In this document: in pieces, positions 46,131 to 58,900 of the stretch
Layout: each line of letters begins with the position of its first letter
How positions within the stretch are numbered: the first letter of the stretch is position 1
NCBI RefSeq assembly: GCF_013426205.1
Contig: NC_089426.1
Coordinates: forward strand, 1,674,001-1,738,000
Direction of reading: 5' to 3'
From: Metarhizium brunneum
Taxonomy: Eukaryota; Ascomycota; Sordariomycetes; Hypocreales; Clavicipitaceae
DNA length: 64,000 nt
Notes under the pieces: model-generated
The model's input: the letters and a program-made list of their open reading frames with translations, nothing else
Told to the model about the DNA's origin: nothing
Databases searched by the model: none
Position numbers and translations under genes: made by a program

Positions 46131-47683
46131 CGTTTCCGATTAAGCCGCCTACGACCAGGGGGTGACGGAATCGGTGTGGTGAAGAGAGTGCGTGGTGATC
46201 GAGGCTAGAGGTTATTCGCAGTCTGGCACTCTGGAGGTTGGTTTGCCGGCTGCTTAGGATCCCACAGAATGGACGGCCGCTGATTCGTTACTGGCCGGAA
46301 CAACGTAGTTGCTGGTGAAGCAGCGTCCTTCTGAGAAGAAACAACTTGGGCCCCACGTACCTGCCAGCTTGTGCAGAGATGGTGCACGGGCCACTTGCAA
46401 TTGGGCAACACTCCAAGTGAACCCGAGTCGGTCTGAGCAGCCTGCCTTGCCTTGAATCGGAGGTCCCGTCGAGGTCTTCTTGAACTACACTCCGGCTTTT
46501 CAAGCATCACACGAAACGCAACCCACGCAGCTTTGCTAGCCTACGCACTGCACACCCCCAAATCGACGTGCGGCTACCTTTGCCCTTCGGCTCCCACAGT
46601 CTCACGGTACCCTTAACGCCCATCAAGCGAACCCAAAGGAACACACGCGTGCGAACCGAGTAGCTTCACTCTAATCCCTCGATATCTCCGGACCAATAGG
46701 ACTTATTTTCAAATCAGAACAGCGGCGGTATATCTGCATCCCACTCTTTCACTGACGTGTTGCCGCGATCCGTTCAGGGTTCATCTTGTCTGGTGCCTCT
46801 TTCTGGTTGGTGCCTTGAATACGGTTAAGGCCGGAGCGTCCGTCGTCTTCCCTCGGAACAGCTTCACCCGACACTTGCGCCTATACTCAATGAACCTTGA
46901 TCAGCACCTTTAGGAAGTGCCGGTGCATCATCCATATCCTATTATCACCCGAGAAGTTTGGACGCAGGCGTGCAGGCGAGCAGAGGGAGAAGCAGGGCGA
47001 CTACCTCGGGGGTTCAAACAGGAGCCTCTAAATCAGCTGCCACGAGAGTCGCAGCAGGAGAAGAAGCTGCAACAGCCACCACCACGTCCACAACCTCCTC
47101 CCAACGCTCCTCGTTGTCCGCGGCATATGCGACAGCCTGTTGAACACCTATCCGCATAGCAAGCGCAACAGCGACAGCAGGGACGACGAATATCCCCATA
47201 TACTCCCAGAGGCACTCGTCCACATTCGCCCATACGTCCACTTCCATCTGGGGATCAAATTCTTTCGCAAATAATATCTCGACAAATCCAACTGCGACAT
47301 CGAGTCATATCACAACCACAAACTCATATTTGTCCTTCACCGCCAAGGGGCCCTCCATCAACAGTCTTGCCGAAGTGGATTTCGCCGTTTATGAGGTGAA
47401 GAAGTGGGCCAAGTTATACGAAACAAAGCGCAGCAGTCACTCACGGAATACTCGTCGAGGTCGATAGTGTAATCGTCCGCGACCGCAACCTTTACGTCGA
47501 CAATCCCTTACTGACCATTGGCCGTTTCCAAGAACAACGAGGACCAATCTGCTTCGACAAGAACATTTCCAACAACCTGTTGGTAATATACTCGCCACTG
47601 CTTGACAACCACTGCGGCGGAAACTGGCTTCACCCGGGGCTTCTATCAGCTTCAACCAGGCTTCTCCGCCACTCTCCTACCAT
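46131..47683. promoter_or_regulatory. Divergent promoter region and long caf1 leader
   Basis: Lies between the start of the complex I subunit (minus) and caf1 (plus). The part from about 46900 to 47680 is rich in CAR and CCA words and is probably transcribed caf1 leader. Frames opening there lack ATG starts or homology. Leader introns are possible but not assigned. Confidence 0.4.
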
Positions 47684-49220
47684 ATGCCACCACAGATCCG
47701 GGGCTTCGGCGCTGGTCCTGGCGTTGGTGGGCCTTTCCACCAACCCGGATTCCCTTCTCATGGACAGCCTCAAGGCGGCCCGATGGGTGGTAACCAATAC
47801 CTGAATGCCAATGCTCAGATAAGCTCTTTTGCAGGAGCCAACGGCAACGCCTTTGCAGGTCTCAATGGGTCAGGATTTGCTGACTCCGGCTTCGGCAGCC
47901 AGAGCGCTAGAATGGGCTTTGCGCATGGTCCCGCTGCCGGATTGCAACAACCTCAACATGGGGGGCAGTTGCAGCACGGTGTATTGATGGAGCATCCGAC
48001 AATGAGAGCCCAAACTAATAAGGGAAGAATACGAGAGGTCTGGAAACATAATCTAGAGGAAGAAATGGCGGTATTGAGAGATATTGTGGACAAGTATCCG
48101 TACATTGCCATGGTAAGTCCTTATTACGCTTTATTTATGCTCACCCCACAACCAGCAATTCTACATTTTGAATGCTAACGCTACGAAACAACAGGATACG
48201 GAATTTCCCGGAGTTGTTGCCAGACCTATGGGCTCATTCAGAGGCAAAAGTGACTACCACTATCAATGTCTACGGACAAACGTCGACATGCTCAAAGTTA
48301 TCCAAATTGGACTGACTCTGTTCAATGAGGATGGTGAGACCCCACCGGCAAGGCCCGGACCGGACCTGGGACTTGGACCAAAAGCAATGAAGGCGGCCAG
48401 CCAGGGGCCTTTCCCGTACTCGTGGCAATTCAACTTCAAGTTCTCCCTCAAGGACGACATGTATAATGAAAAGTCTATCGAGTCGCTACAACAGGCTGGC
48501 ATTGACTTTAGTCTTCTTGAACGAGATGGCATCGATCCCAAGGCATTTGCGGCACTTCTCATTCCTTCGGGATTAGTATGCTTTGACGAAGCTAGATGGA
48601 TCTCTTTCCATGGAGGGTACGATTTTGGGTATCTCACAAAGCTGCTAATCTGTACACCGCTGCCCAACGACGAGGCCCAGTTTGACAGCAAGATGAAGCT
48701 GTATTTCCCGACGACGTACGATGTCAAGCACCTCATGAAGTATGCCATACGTCTACACACCCAAGGATTCCTCACGCCTAATGACCCAGCTGTAATTGAC
48801 ATCTTGAACAAATTCGAGCACAAGTCTGGCCTTGAGAATATTGCCGAGACCTTCAAAGTCAAACGAATTGGGTCAGCGCATCAGGCTGGGTCAGATTCTC
48901 TTCTTACTGGGAAAGTATTCTTCCAGATGCGAGATAGGATCTTCAATGGATCAATTCCTGAAGACCACATTGGTAGAGTCTGGGGTCTGGGGGTTCCCGA
49001 AGGTCCAATGGCCCCTATGATGCAGCAGGGTGGCAACGATCATGGCCAGAATGGCGGCACCCCAAGCACGCCCAACCAAGTACCCGCTAGCCTCATCAGC
49101 AGTCCTGCAGCTGCACAGAATCACAACTCCAATGGGGGTATGGCACACATGGGTCCTATGACTCCCGGGGGAGGTGGCGGCGTCTTTGGAAGCTTTGCCT
49201 TTGCCGGCAACAGCAGATAG
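47684..49220 (+). CDS. caf1: CCR4-NOT deadenylase subunit Caf1/Pop2, 2 exons, 484 aa
   Basis: Exons are 47684-48112 and 48195-49220; the 82-bp intron (GTAAGT...CAACAG) is phase 0 and falls exactly before the nuclease motif DTEFPG. The first 100 residues are Gly/Gln/Asn-rich and disordered. IREVWKHNLEEEMAVLRDIV at about 117-136 starts the conserved domain. DEDD-type exonuclease residues are visible: D144 and E146 (DTEFPG), D286 (HGGYDFGYL), D319 (TYDVKHLM) and D377 (HQAGSDSL). This protein trims mRNA poly(A) tails within CCR4-NOT in cytoplasm and nucleus. The C-terminal 60 residues are Gly/Pro/Asn-rich. All catalytic residues are present, so it should be active. Confidence 0.95.
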
Positions 49221-50063
49221 GGTTCTGCACACGGATGCCAGCTGCCGCCTATGTCGTAAAGCGGAGGACCTAGTACGCACTCTTTTTCCTTGTATCAATG
49301 GGATTGGTCCCTTTTCTGCACAATTGTAGCAGATGTAGTTGTTGATAATGATTCTATCTTGATATTGATTGTTTCGCATGCATTTGGGTTTGGTCGGTCC
49401 GGTCAAGAGGTGCTTGACCATCTACCTCTTACTCTTTATTACATATTCAAGAGTTTCCGCTGTCTCCTGGATTTGCTCTCTCTGATCGGTCATTGACATG
49501 GAATTGTGGGTCGTTGTGTCTCGGTCGAAAAGCGTAAAGGAAGCAAAGTTAGGCATCCCTCGTTGATTCTAGGAGGAATCCAGTGGTTTATGGAAATACC
49601 TGGACTGGAGATTTCTGGGAGTTTAGGATGTTAACAGGGTCGGGCTGGCACACGGAGTAGATTGCAGCGAATAGCTGCCTTTGTCAAGTCGGGGTTGTCT
49701 ATTGTCAAGGAAACTGGAATGACAAATGTGCCGGTTTGACCGGTCTACCGTCTATCCATAGTTTCCAAGCGATCATGTATTGTAGCGTCGTGCGTACACA
49801 AAGGGTCTGGAAGTCCCTTGGCACACTTTTTTCCTCAGCTAGTTGAGGTGGGAAAAAAGGGCTTGTAGCATTGAGTTGTGTGTCTTGAGCCATTCTGTGT
49901 TCTTGAAACGCTGTGACATAAATATAACAGGAAACACCATATAACCATAAGTTTCGCTTGCCCTTGTACGCCAAAACAAAAAAGTCATGATCCATGCCAA
50001 CAGTTCCCTAGTTTGTTATCCCTGTGTAATGACGTAGTGATTCTCAGCCGCAACAAAGACCAC
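49221..50063. other. Convergent intergenic spacer
   Basis: Presumed 3' UTRs of caf1 (plus) and fyv10 (minus). No further gene recognised. Confidence 0.4.
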
Positions 50064-51398
50064 CTACGTAATGTACACCTTCTTCAACCCTTCAGCAGCA
50101 AACACCTCTCCAGTCTGGATATCCTTCACCAATGTGGGCGGTAACCCCGCTTTCTTCGCCTGATCCTGCAACCTCTGTGATCCGTACACCCTTCCGTTTG
50201 GCAAGAGCATCAAATCGTGCTCCACGTGGCTCTTGGTATGATGCGCATATGGTACATTTCTAGCTAGCTCGTTAAGCTCCGTTGAGCAAATGGGGCACAC
50301 GCCGTGCCCGAGAGTTGAGGTGCCTTCTCCCTGGTGCGAGGCCGATGAGTGACATGCGGGAGTTTTCAGGGCAGACAGACCTGACGAGAGAGCGACGTGG
50401 AGGAGGGGAACAGACGGCAGTGCGAGGAGGTTGTTGTGTGCCTTGGTGAAGAGGTCTGCTAGCTCGGACCAGCGTGAAGGTTTATAGAAGTTGGAGTAGG
50501 CGGATGATGAGTGGCCGCCCGGGGGGAAGGCGAGGAGGCCGCATGCCTGGGAGACCTCCTTGGGATACGTCTTCCAGTAGGGAATCAGGTATTTTTTGGC
50601 GTGGGTGATGGCTTCGACGAGCTTGGGTTCGGATTGCGTGCGGATCAGTTCGACATATTGCTGAAGCCGCAGCATGAATTCTAGTTTGCTCTGAGATGTA
50701 TGTGAGTTTCCATGACAGGGGATATTAAAGGCGTCGGTGTGGCCATACCTCCATCTTTCGCAGCTCCTTCTTGTTGTCGGTACACCAGGCTAGTGCTTCC
50801 GTGACGCTTCCACCTAGGAGCGCCTCTCGAATTCGACTCATGTTCACAAAGGTGTCGACATCGACTAGGTCTTGCATGTCCTTTTCCTCAGCTAGCTCGC
50901 TCGCGCTCTGGTTGAAGCCATGTCTTAGGAGGTAATCTGCTAGTAGGCGGTCCAGCCGTCGTCGACTCCATGCCTCGTACTTGACGTCGTCTACGCTACG
51001 TATGGAGTATAGTTCGTCGAGGTGTGTGATGCGAGCGGCGGTTTGGTGGTGAATTCGTGCCTCTTCGTCTGCGTACGTGGTGAGCTTCCGCTTGACTCCT
51101 CGCATTCGGGTGATCATGGTGTCAATGTTGCGGAGGACATCCTGCTGTGAGGCTCGGCCTGACACGGCAGCCGTCGCAGAGTCCTTGAGCAGGGTCTTGA
51201 GCGTGGATGTGTCCTTTTCGATTGTGAAATGAGCAGATCGAAAGTTCTTGCGGAGAAGTTCGTGCGGGAGGCGTAGAAGAGGTTGGTCCTGTTATGCCGC
51301 CATGTGGTGTTAGCCGGTGGCTGCAGCGTTCTCGATGTGCTACGAACCAAGAGGAGGTGCTCATTGTGTTTGAGCGTGGATTGCTCGTAGTCGGCCAT
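50064..51398 (-). CDS. fyv10: GID/CTLH E3 ubiquitin-ligase subunit Fyv10/Gid9 (MAEA type), 3 exons, 405 aa
   Basis: Exons are 51398-51348, 51288-50749 and 50690-50064, all phase 0. The product begins [17 protein letters not shown] and continues [21 protein letters not shown] LisH-like segment ([20 protein letters not shown], about 129-148) is followed by the CTLH segment ([20 protein letters not shown], about 161-180) and a CRA-type helical region. A degenerate RING-like region begins [20 protein letters not shown] (about 329-348). This order is that of Fyv10/Gid9, the RING partner of Rmd5 in the GID complex, which in yeast marks gluconeogenic enzymes for degradation. Length is slightly below many orthologues but complete. 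Confidence 0.92.
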
Positions 51399-51862
51399 GA
51401 TGGGCGTCTGGGAGAGTCTACTGCGGACTATTCGAAATTTCCATTGATGAATCTAGGTTACAGGCCCCGGCTACAAGAATGTCGAGGTCGGGGGTTCGAC
51501 GATGATGTGATGAGGTCGACAGTGACCGTGACCGTCGATCGATGGGGAGATGTCGGGTGCTTGTGGACCCCACAGCCTAGAAGCTCCTGCATCGGCTTCA
51601 GTGGCGAGCCGGAGGCTTACCCTGAATGGGACGGGAACTTTGGCAGCGAAGTATTTTGGAGCTGCTATTCAAAAAATATACACGTTTTAATGCGGCTTTG
51701 TTTCCTTTGGGTTGGTCTTCCTTCTTGACATGTTTTCATTTTCTGGCTTCTGGTCGCGTAGGGGATAGGATGCAGATGTGAACATTTGAAAGCTTAATCA
51801 ACGAGTAGCTAATATGCTTCATTAGCTAGCCTCCCCGACCAACTCAGACGTGAACTCTTATT
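51399..51862. promoter_or_regulatory. fyv10 upstream region
   Basis: Probable promoter of the minus-strand fyv10 gene. No element identified. Confidence 0.35.
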
Positions 51863-52047
51863 AAACACCGATTTTATTAAATTATTATTAAAAAAAAAAA
51901 AAAAAAAAAAAAAGACTAGCTAATCACCGGGACCCACTAGCTCAAGAGGTGATTCATGACCTCACGCGCCGGCGAAAGCCTAGAACAAACTCTGCACGTC
52001 AGAGAGGCACTGACAGTGACTCACGACTGCAAACACCGATTTTATTA
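51863..52047. repeat. A24 tract with a 17-bp direct repeat at both ends
   Basis: AAACACCGATTTTATTA occurs at 51863-51879 and again at 52031-52047. Just after the first copy there is a run of 24 adenines (51890-51913). The arrangement resembles insertion of a short poly(A)-bearing sequence with target duplication, but the poly(A) sits at the left end of the insert, not at its 3' end as expected for a plus-strand retroposon. Confidence 0.5.
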
Positions 52048-54153
52048 TACTGAAACGCAACATCAAAGACTAAAACATCGAACCTGCATTAGCTGCTGCG
52101 GTCCGTTAAACTATTTCTATCTGTTGCATCACCGCACCTTGGTGGCATGGTAGGGAGTGCTCCGTACTGTGTAGGGTTTGTTGACATGTCTGATGCCTGA
52201 ATGCGCCCATGGGCAGACGGATCGAGACGAAACCGATGAATACACTGGAAGATAAAGGTTTCGACGCTGCTTACCAATAATACTATGAAAATAGTATACC
52301 TGCGTACGATACAAGCTGCACTTTGATTCACCGGCTGTCACTCAACCAAGGCGGGCACACACCATCGTTTCCGTGTTACCGTTGTTGAGACATGCATCTA
52401 TGGCTTTGATAAAAGCGCCATGGACAAACCATTGGATTGTAACACATGATTCCCGAAATAGCGTGTTTCACCAGGATCGACTTCGAATGCCGGCGAGACC
52501 TCGCAGATATACTGCGTGTGTGGGCATTTTAGGTTTTTGGCGTGACTCGGCGTGAGTCACGGGCGCGAGGTTTACCTCTATGATGGCGGCTGAGGCTATC
52601 GCGAGATGGCCTTGGCTAGCGGCCGTGGCGTGGCACTACATATAATTGCGCTGGTACGTCTGACGCGTTACGATGCGTGTATAGACGGTCTACTTTTCTA
52701 GTCTCTTACTGTCCTTGGCCTGGTACAGCCTAATACTGTTTTAGATTTTATGATTGTACGATACTTATATTGTGTGTGTAATTTTATTTGACTACAGAGC
52801 GAAACAATCAAAAATTAATTAATAGCGTGATTCACACCGCGCTCTACCACCTACCGTCGAGTGATGTGCTGATAGCAGTCTCTACATACTAGGTGGACCT
52901 TGAATGACTTGGATCTCGAGCTGTGGCATCGACCTTGACCTGTCCCTAGCTCGCCAAGCTTCACGATACTCCATACTAGTTGAAAGATGCAAGCCGGGAG
53001 GGGGTTGCACGGATTGGGCATTGGGCAGTGCCGTACCTGACAGGCAGCAAGATGGAGGTCTATTGACATGGCTGCTTCCTTATTTGCCTGCCACATCAAA
53101 CAGGAAAGACAAGCACGTCACGCTTACCCATGAGAGGCACGTGCAGTGAGGATTTGAGAGCCCAGCAAGCACACAACAAATGGAATTACCATCGCATTTC
53201 TTTCCAGGAATGGGTGTTTATGGCTGAGCACGGGTGCCGTCCTGTGATGTGACGAAGTTGGACACAAGGCCAACACTTGATGGCCGTGATTGCCCGTGAC
53301 AGATGGTTGAGCTGGAGGAGGGGGCACCTTCTCTAGTGCCGGTTCTCGAGCAGCCAGGTGTGGAATACAAGCGTACCTAGGTAAAGGGCTTATATGCCAG
53401 ACCCAAGTACTCCAATTCTGAGCACCCGCCTGCCAAAGCGCCTAGGTACCTAGGTACCATGAGAGCTTCCTTTACTTCCAAGGTTCGACAAGATGTTGCA
53501 AGCAGGCAGGCAAGCAGCTCTTTCTTCTTCTGTCTAGTCGTTGCGAGCAGCCAGGGCCCATTCGCCACGATTTCCTATTGGCTGTACTGTCCCCATTGTG
53601 TCAAACTATGTCAAGTGATTGGCTGACAGTTCTGAATGCCTGAGGCAGGCAAGTCTACCCACCTGAGGCAAAGCGCCATCTGGCCGCCCTCATTATTCAT
53701 CACTCAGCGTCTCCCGCTGCACGTGTTCCACATCCTTCTCCGCCGCGTGACCCAGCCAGTCGACCAGCCGCCCGCCCACCCACCCACTCTTGCCTGTTCG
53801 CCAGACGAGCGAGACGAGCGAACGAGTGAGCGACCCAAACTCGAAGCACCACCCCGGCCGTGCCTTGCCTCGCCCTTCCTGAGCTGTCTCTGATCCTCTG
53901 GTCCCAGGCGCGACCTGCTCAACCTGGTCCTACTCGGATTCTCGCCTCTTATAAATAAAAACATAAGAATCTCTCATCTTAGAACTACCACTTCACTTCG
54001 AGTATTATCCCGTCGCCCGCATCAGTTCTTCGCATTTTATTTTGCCCTGCGGTACTGTTACGCTTTGTGTCTTTGTGCAATCAAGCTGCGGGTCTGCCGC
54101 GACTTACATTTTCGACGCCCGGTCGGCGCGATATCACGAGATTTTGACCAAAA
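52048..54153. promoter_or_regulatory. Upstream region of the cbf1-like gene
   Basis: No gene recognised. Items seen: a hairpin of GTGACTC/GAGTCAC at 52542-52560, CCTAGGTA-type repeats at about 53376-53460, and CACGTG E-boxes at 53138-53143 and 53720-53725. C+T-rich sequence from about 53690 is probably near the transcription start. Confidence 0.4.
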
Positions 54154-54944
54154 CACGTGAGTTGGAAAACCCGTGATCTGGCAGTCTCCAGAGCACATGA
54201 TCTGCGAGGTATGTCTGTTCTATGCGCCTGCTCGTCCCTGTTCACAAAGTCGATTTGATGGTTTTCTTGGTGTTTTTGATGGAAATCTCGGTTCTCTGAG
54301 TCGTTTTGGCGAGGCAGACACGTTGCGAGGGAATTTTACTCACCGTCGCCACCATCCTCCTTGGCCATGGATTCCGTCTCATCGTCGCGCCAAATCGTCT
54401 AGTGACGACTTACATGCATCGTGAGATGACGGAGATGCGGCTGGTAACAGCTGCGACGTATTGACAATCGCTCGACGATGTGCAATGATGCGGATTGTTG
54501 TCCAATGTCGTCGCAACGCATCGTCACTGCGGTCGTGAGGAACAGGATGAGTGCGACTTCTTACCCGTCGCGATCCCATGACCTTTCTTTGCGTGACTAC
54601 GTCTCATATGACACACCCTTCCTCTCAATACATACCGCGTTTGGCGCCAAAATAGGAGCGAACGACATGAACAATTCATTTCTGTCAAGCAAGCGCTTCA
54701 TCCATCCATTTCCTTTTGTTTCTTCAGCGCTCTTCGATTCGAATAGCCCTGATTGCCCTTCGTCTCTCATCTCATCAAGAATTGACATGGAGCGAGGCGA
54801 AGGCTTGTTGTTGCCTATAGAATCGACAACGGAGATGGCCCTACTCATCATAGTCCAAATTGAGCTGTCTGCCTCCTCGTCATGTTGAACGCCATGATTC
54901 GTCTCTGCTTGGTGAACACATGCTAACATTTTCTTATGCAACAG
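54154..54944 (+). other. Probable 5'-leader intron of the cbf1-like gene, with an E-box at its start
   Basis: A donor GTGAGT (54157) or GTATGT (54209) can pair with the acceptor at 54941-54944 (TGCTAAC branch point at 54921-54927, then CTTATGCAACAG). This would remove about 740-790 bp of untranslated leader. The site CACGTG (54154-54159) overlaps the first donor. Confidence 0.4.
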
Positions 54945-55035
54945 TTCGGAGGCCCTTGACTCAAACAGCCCGCAACGCTGATTACCACAAGGGCCCAGGC
55001 CTTCAATCTACACCATCGTCGGCCTTTTCGACATC

Positions 55036-55999
55036 ATGTCCGATTCGGTTGCTACTGAACCTGCTGATTTGTCCAGTCTCACCAGCTCTCCTGGCTCTAA
55101 GAGAAAGCGTGAACTGGACAGTCCCGGCTCCCAACGTGCTAAGCGCGCTGCTCCTCCTGCAGCCATGACAGCTGAAACCGCTGCCTTCATCGAGAATGCC
55201 ATTGAGGCAACCCACGCCGCTGCGGCGAATGGCGTGAACGTCGCCGACTTCAATGCCTTGCAGCAGGCCGCGGCTGCTGACCACACCGATGCGTCTGATC
55301 CTGCGAATGCTACTAGCACGGCCCAGGCAGCACTTGGCATGTATCCTACTCTTCATGTCCCTCCTTCGACAGAGGAGCAGTTTGCGGCTCAGGTAGCCGC
55401 CGAGGGCGATCATCAGTCCGAAGCGGCATTCAATGCTGAAATTGCCCAGCCTGATATGATGGATCCCTCCGCAGTTACCCAGCAAACCCCGGCAAACGGA
55501 GGTCAGCCTCCGGCTCATCGATACTCTACATCATCGGCCCCGTCGAACCCCAAGCCTACTGTGGGCTCTGAGGAATGGCATAAGATGCGAAAGGACAATC
55601 ACAAAGAAGGCAAGTGGTGCACCCTGGATATTCTTCTGAACGCTCAAGCTAGGTCTCTGGCTAACCATCTTCAAAGTTGAACGAAGACGGCGCGAGACTA
55701 TCAATGAAGGCATCAATGAATTGGCCAAAATCGTTCCAGGCTGTGAGAAGAATAAGGGGTCAATTCTGCAGCGTGCGGTCAGCTTTATTACACAACTTCG
55801 GGAGAACGAAGAGCAGAATGTCGAAAAGTGGACTCTGCAGAAGCTTCTCACAGATCAGGCCATTACTGAGCTGAGTACTTGCAACACCAAGCTCAAGGAA
55901 GAATGCCAACGGGTGTTTAGAGAACTGGAGATTTGGAAGCGCGTGGCGCAGAATGCTGGCTTGGAGCCTCCTCAGCCAGAGGAGGAGTCAAGCCCATAA
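55036..55999 (+). CDS. cbf1: Cbf1-type bHLH transcription factor, 2 exons with a GC-AG intron, 298 aa
   Basis: Exons are 55036-55609 and 55677-55999. The 67-bp intron begins GCAAGT, not GT, has a CTAACC branch word and ends TTCAAAG. Joined, the sequence reads MRKDNHKEVERRRRETINEG, the basic region with the E, R and R residues that contact CACGTG. Helix 1 (INELAKIVP), a loop with KNKGSIL and helix 2 (RAVSFITQLRENEEQNVEKW) follow, then a coil to the C-terminus. The N-terminal 170 residues are Ala/Ser/Pro-rich and disordered. In yeast Cbf1 binds centromere element I and regulates sulfur amino-acid genes; filamentous-fungal homologues are CACGTG-binding regulators. The first-exon reading frame runs into the intron and stops without the bHLH, so correct use of the GC donor is essential. 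Confidence 0.9.
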
Positions 56000-58900
56000 G
56001 CAATATTGAGTGACGAAACAAAGAAAGCAGCCAATTTAGTAGTGTTTAGCGTAAAGTAATCCTAGTTTAAGGAGAAGATGAATGACACAGCAATAGCGGG
56101 AATCGAATAAAGAACATATCTATTGATGTCTAATGTGAATACTCTGGACTTGAGATTCCAGTCACCCATAGGAACATCTCAGAGGAAATCCTCCCCCCTC
56201 ACAGCTTGCATAGAAGGCCTAGACTCTGGGCAGATGCTTGGTAGCTGTCTCGTCTTGCAATGGCTGCTAGGGGCTGCTATTATTTGCTTCCCATTTCGTT
56301 GACTGACTGAGTACTGAAGTGGCCATACGTTTCGTGATCGGCGACGGCTCTCTAGCAACGGGCATCAAGACAACGATTAGACTTGGGCAGCAACAGTGAT
56401 GTGAATCGACAATGAGCAAAGAAACGGGTCTTCTCAGCTTTTCTGGCAGTCTATACTCTATCCAGAGGCCATGTTAAGCTGCAAGCATGACGAGGTGCGT
56501 TTTGCCACGCCACCTTCCTAGACTTGAACGCTGTTATGCGACGATTTGGTGGCAACCACAACGACAGGAGCCAATTCCCTATATTTTGAGAATTCTCTTC
56601 TCGAGTAAGGTCTGTCACCAAGCTTTCAAGCTTTAGGCTCTCCTGGAAATACATTAAAAGGATCGCTGGATGACGTCCCACGAAAACGGCGGTAAATAGC
56701 CCATTACTTCGTTTCGGAGGACTTGGCGTGCCATTCACAGATGAGCCCATGTCCTAGTTTCTTTGGTCAAGTCTTTCTCGCGGCGACCCTGGACACATTT
56801 CAATTGGAATATTTGCTGTGCCTTTCGTGTCTTTACACATCCCTGGCGTCACCGACAGACACCCGATAGTATTCACGTTTAGTAGGCACGAAATAATTTC
56901 GTGATAGCATGGTCACGCGCGACTTTGGGTCTTTGCGAAGCGTCAAGGGAGACAATCAGACTGGGCTTTGTTTTCAGCCTTTGATGGCAAGCACAACGGG
57001 TGTTTTGGGTTTCTGTGCTTCGAGGCGTCATCTGAATTAGAAGCCTTGAAAGGTGTAAGGAGGACAGGATGGTGTAGGTTCAAATGGTTTCGTTGGGTCC
57101 GACTTGACTTGCACTTGTGCCGCGAGGGATTGAGTAAGTGAACAGAGGACAAGTTCAATCTGGTATTGGGGCCTCGCTAACCCCTTTTATGAGAGTAGAT
57201 GGAAGGATGCGATGTCGATTAGAGAACGTCTAGACAACTTATAGAACGGGTGGTAGTTTAGGGAGTCTAGGTGAGGAGGATGTGGGTAGGGTTTTGTTTC
57301 CCTTTTCACAGGCTCCTTTCTACAATGGCGGTGGTACAATGCTGGCCGCCTTTTAAAATCTCGTAACAGGCTATGTGATGAAATGGTTCTTGAAAGTATC
57401 ACAACAGACCAGGGGTAGATGCCGACTTGGAGTGGAACGAGACTCGCCGTTAGAGGAACATTGTCACTGTTTATAAATTGTCTAAAGCTGAAGAGTTTGT
57501 ATGAAACAAGCGAGTTGTTTAGCTTGGGAACTTGATATATAAGTTCCAGGGTGATGTCGACAAAACGAGGTATTGGACTATATTTTGTCTTTTCTCATTT
57601 CGAGGGATATCTACTTGGAGAGGACCGGTGGCTTGGATAATTATCAGTATGTAGGACCATTAACCTTCTAGTTGATAATCACATATCACGGAGAGGATAT
57701 AATTTTAGCGTCTGCAGCATTCCCTGTCTATCCTACTCCGTACTTGTAGGGTTCTTCCATGAACCATGTTGCCTATTTTCCGAAACGAGATCCTTGCTAT
57801 GCATTACACCTGAAAAGAGTGTGCCTGTTCAACAATGTTTCCAAGGGCCGTCATGGAGAAAGCATGAACCAGGACGGGAGTTGACATGTATTTCGTGTTC
57901 CACAGCGACAAAGTGTGCTGATGGCCCAAAACGCCCGCCAACGCCAGATACATATACATGGCCAGCATTGCATCTCACAACAGTCCAGCAGGCGGGAATG
58001 AAGACGACGGCATGCGCATTCCACCCACTGCTAGAGTTTCCGCAGCTCATTGACTCAACACCACGCATCCGGGGCATGTGCGACTCGTCCATGGCCAAGA
58101 ATGCTTCATACGCATGATGGGCATGGGGCTTGCCGGTCTGCCAGGCATGACAATTGCCCCGACTCCCCGGTTTTGCGCGTACGGGCGCAGTATAGTCTCA
58201 GATGAAAGACACGTGTCGTAGATTAAACTTTGAGACTGTACTCGCTACGGCGTACATTCGCAATCAACCACCATGTATCACGTATCATATATGACAAGAA
58301 GGCATCTGCCCTGCCAAAACACCATGCCAGCAAGGAGGGTATATGTCGTGCGCAGTGACATGCCGCGAATCCCGCCGTCTTTGTAGCGTGCGCCAGGCTG
58401 CATGCAACGGAACTCGGCAGAGGGGATGAATGGCTGCCAGTATCAAAATCGAGCCGAGACGAAATAGAGTTCAGACGCCCGCCCCTGGCAGAAGGCGGGC
58501 AAGGGCAAGGGCAATGGTCTGTCGGCATAGTCGACCCCAAAATCTGATCTGGCATGAGATCAAAAGATCGGACGTGTTGTAGCTGCGGCGTGAAACTCTG
58601 TCACATTTTGTCTTTTTTGGCAGAAGGCGGCTAGTATCTCTCCGTTGTCCGTTTTCGGCAAAAACCTACGCCTCCTCGGCGTCGATACTCGGTATTGCGA
58701 TAGCTTGCTTGCTAGCCGGCTGCCCGTGTCCCAATCATGTCTCTGGGCGGATTCACCAAGAGCTGAATTATGTAGTTCTTGGTGACACTAGCTCGGTTGC
58801 CATTTTATCCAGGGCTCTTTCCGGCCAATCGCAAGTCGTCACCCTGTGTTGACACGCGCTAGTTCCACGCTGGACTTTAGCGGGGGAAGGACCGAGTTGG

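Noticed and set aside
46917..47159. 80-codon frame upstream of caf1
   Set aside because: It lacks an ATG start and is a Gln/Pro/Arg-rich chance frame in the probable caf1 leader.
52560..52860. Retrotransposon or LTR end
   Set aside because: Sequence has a vague repeat-like look, but no terminal repeats, primer-binding site or coding remnants could be found.
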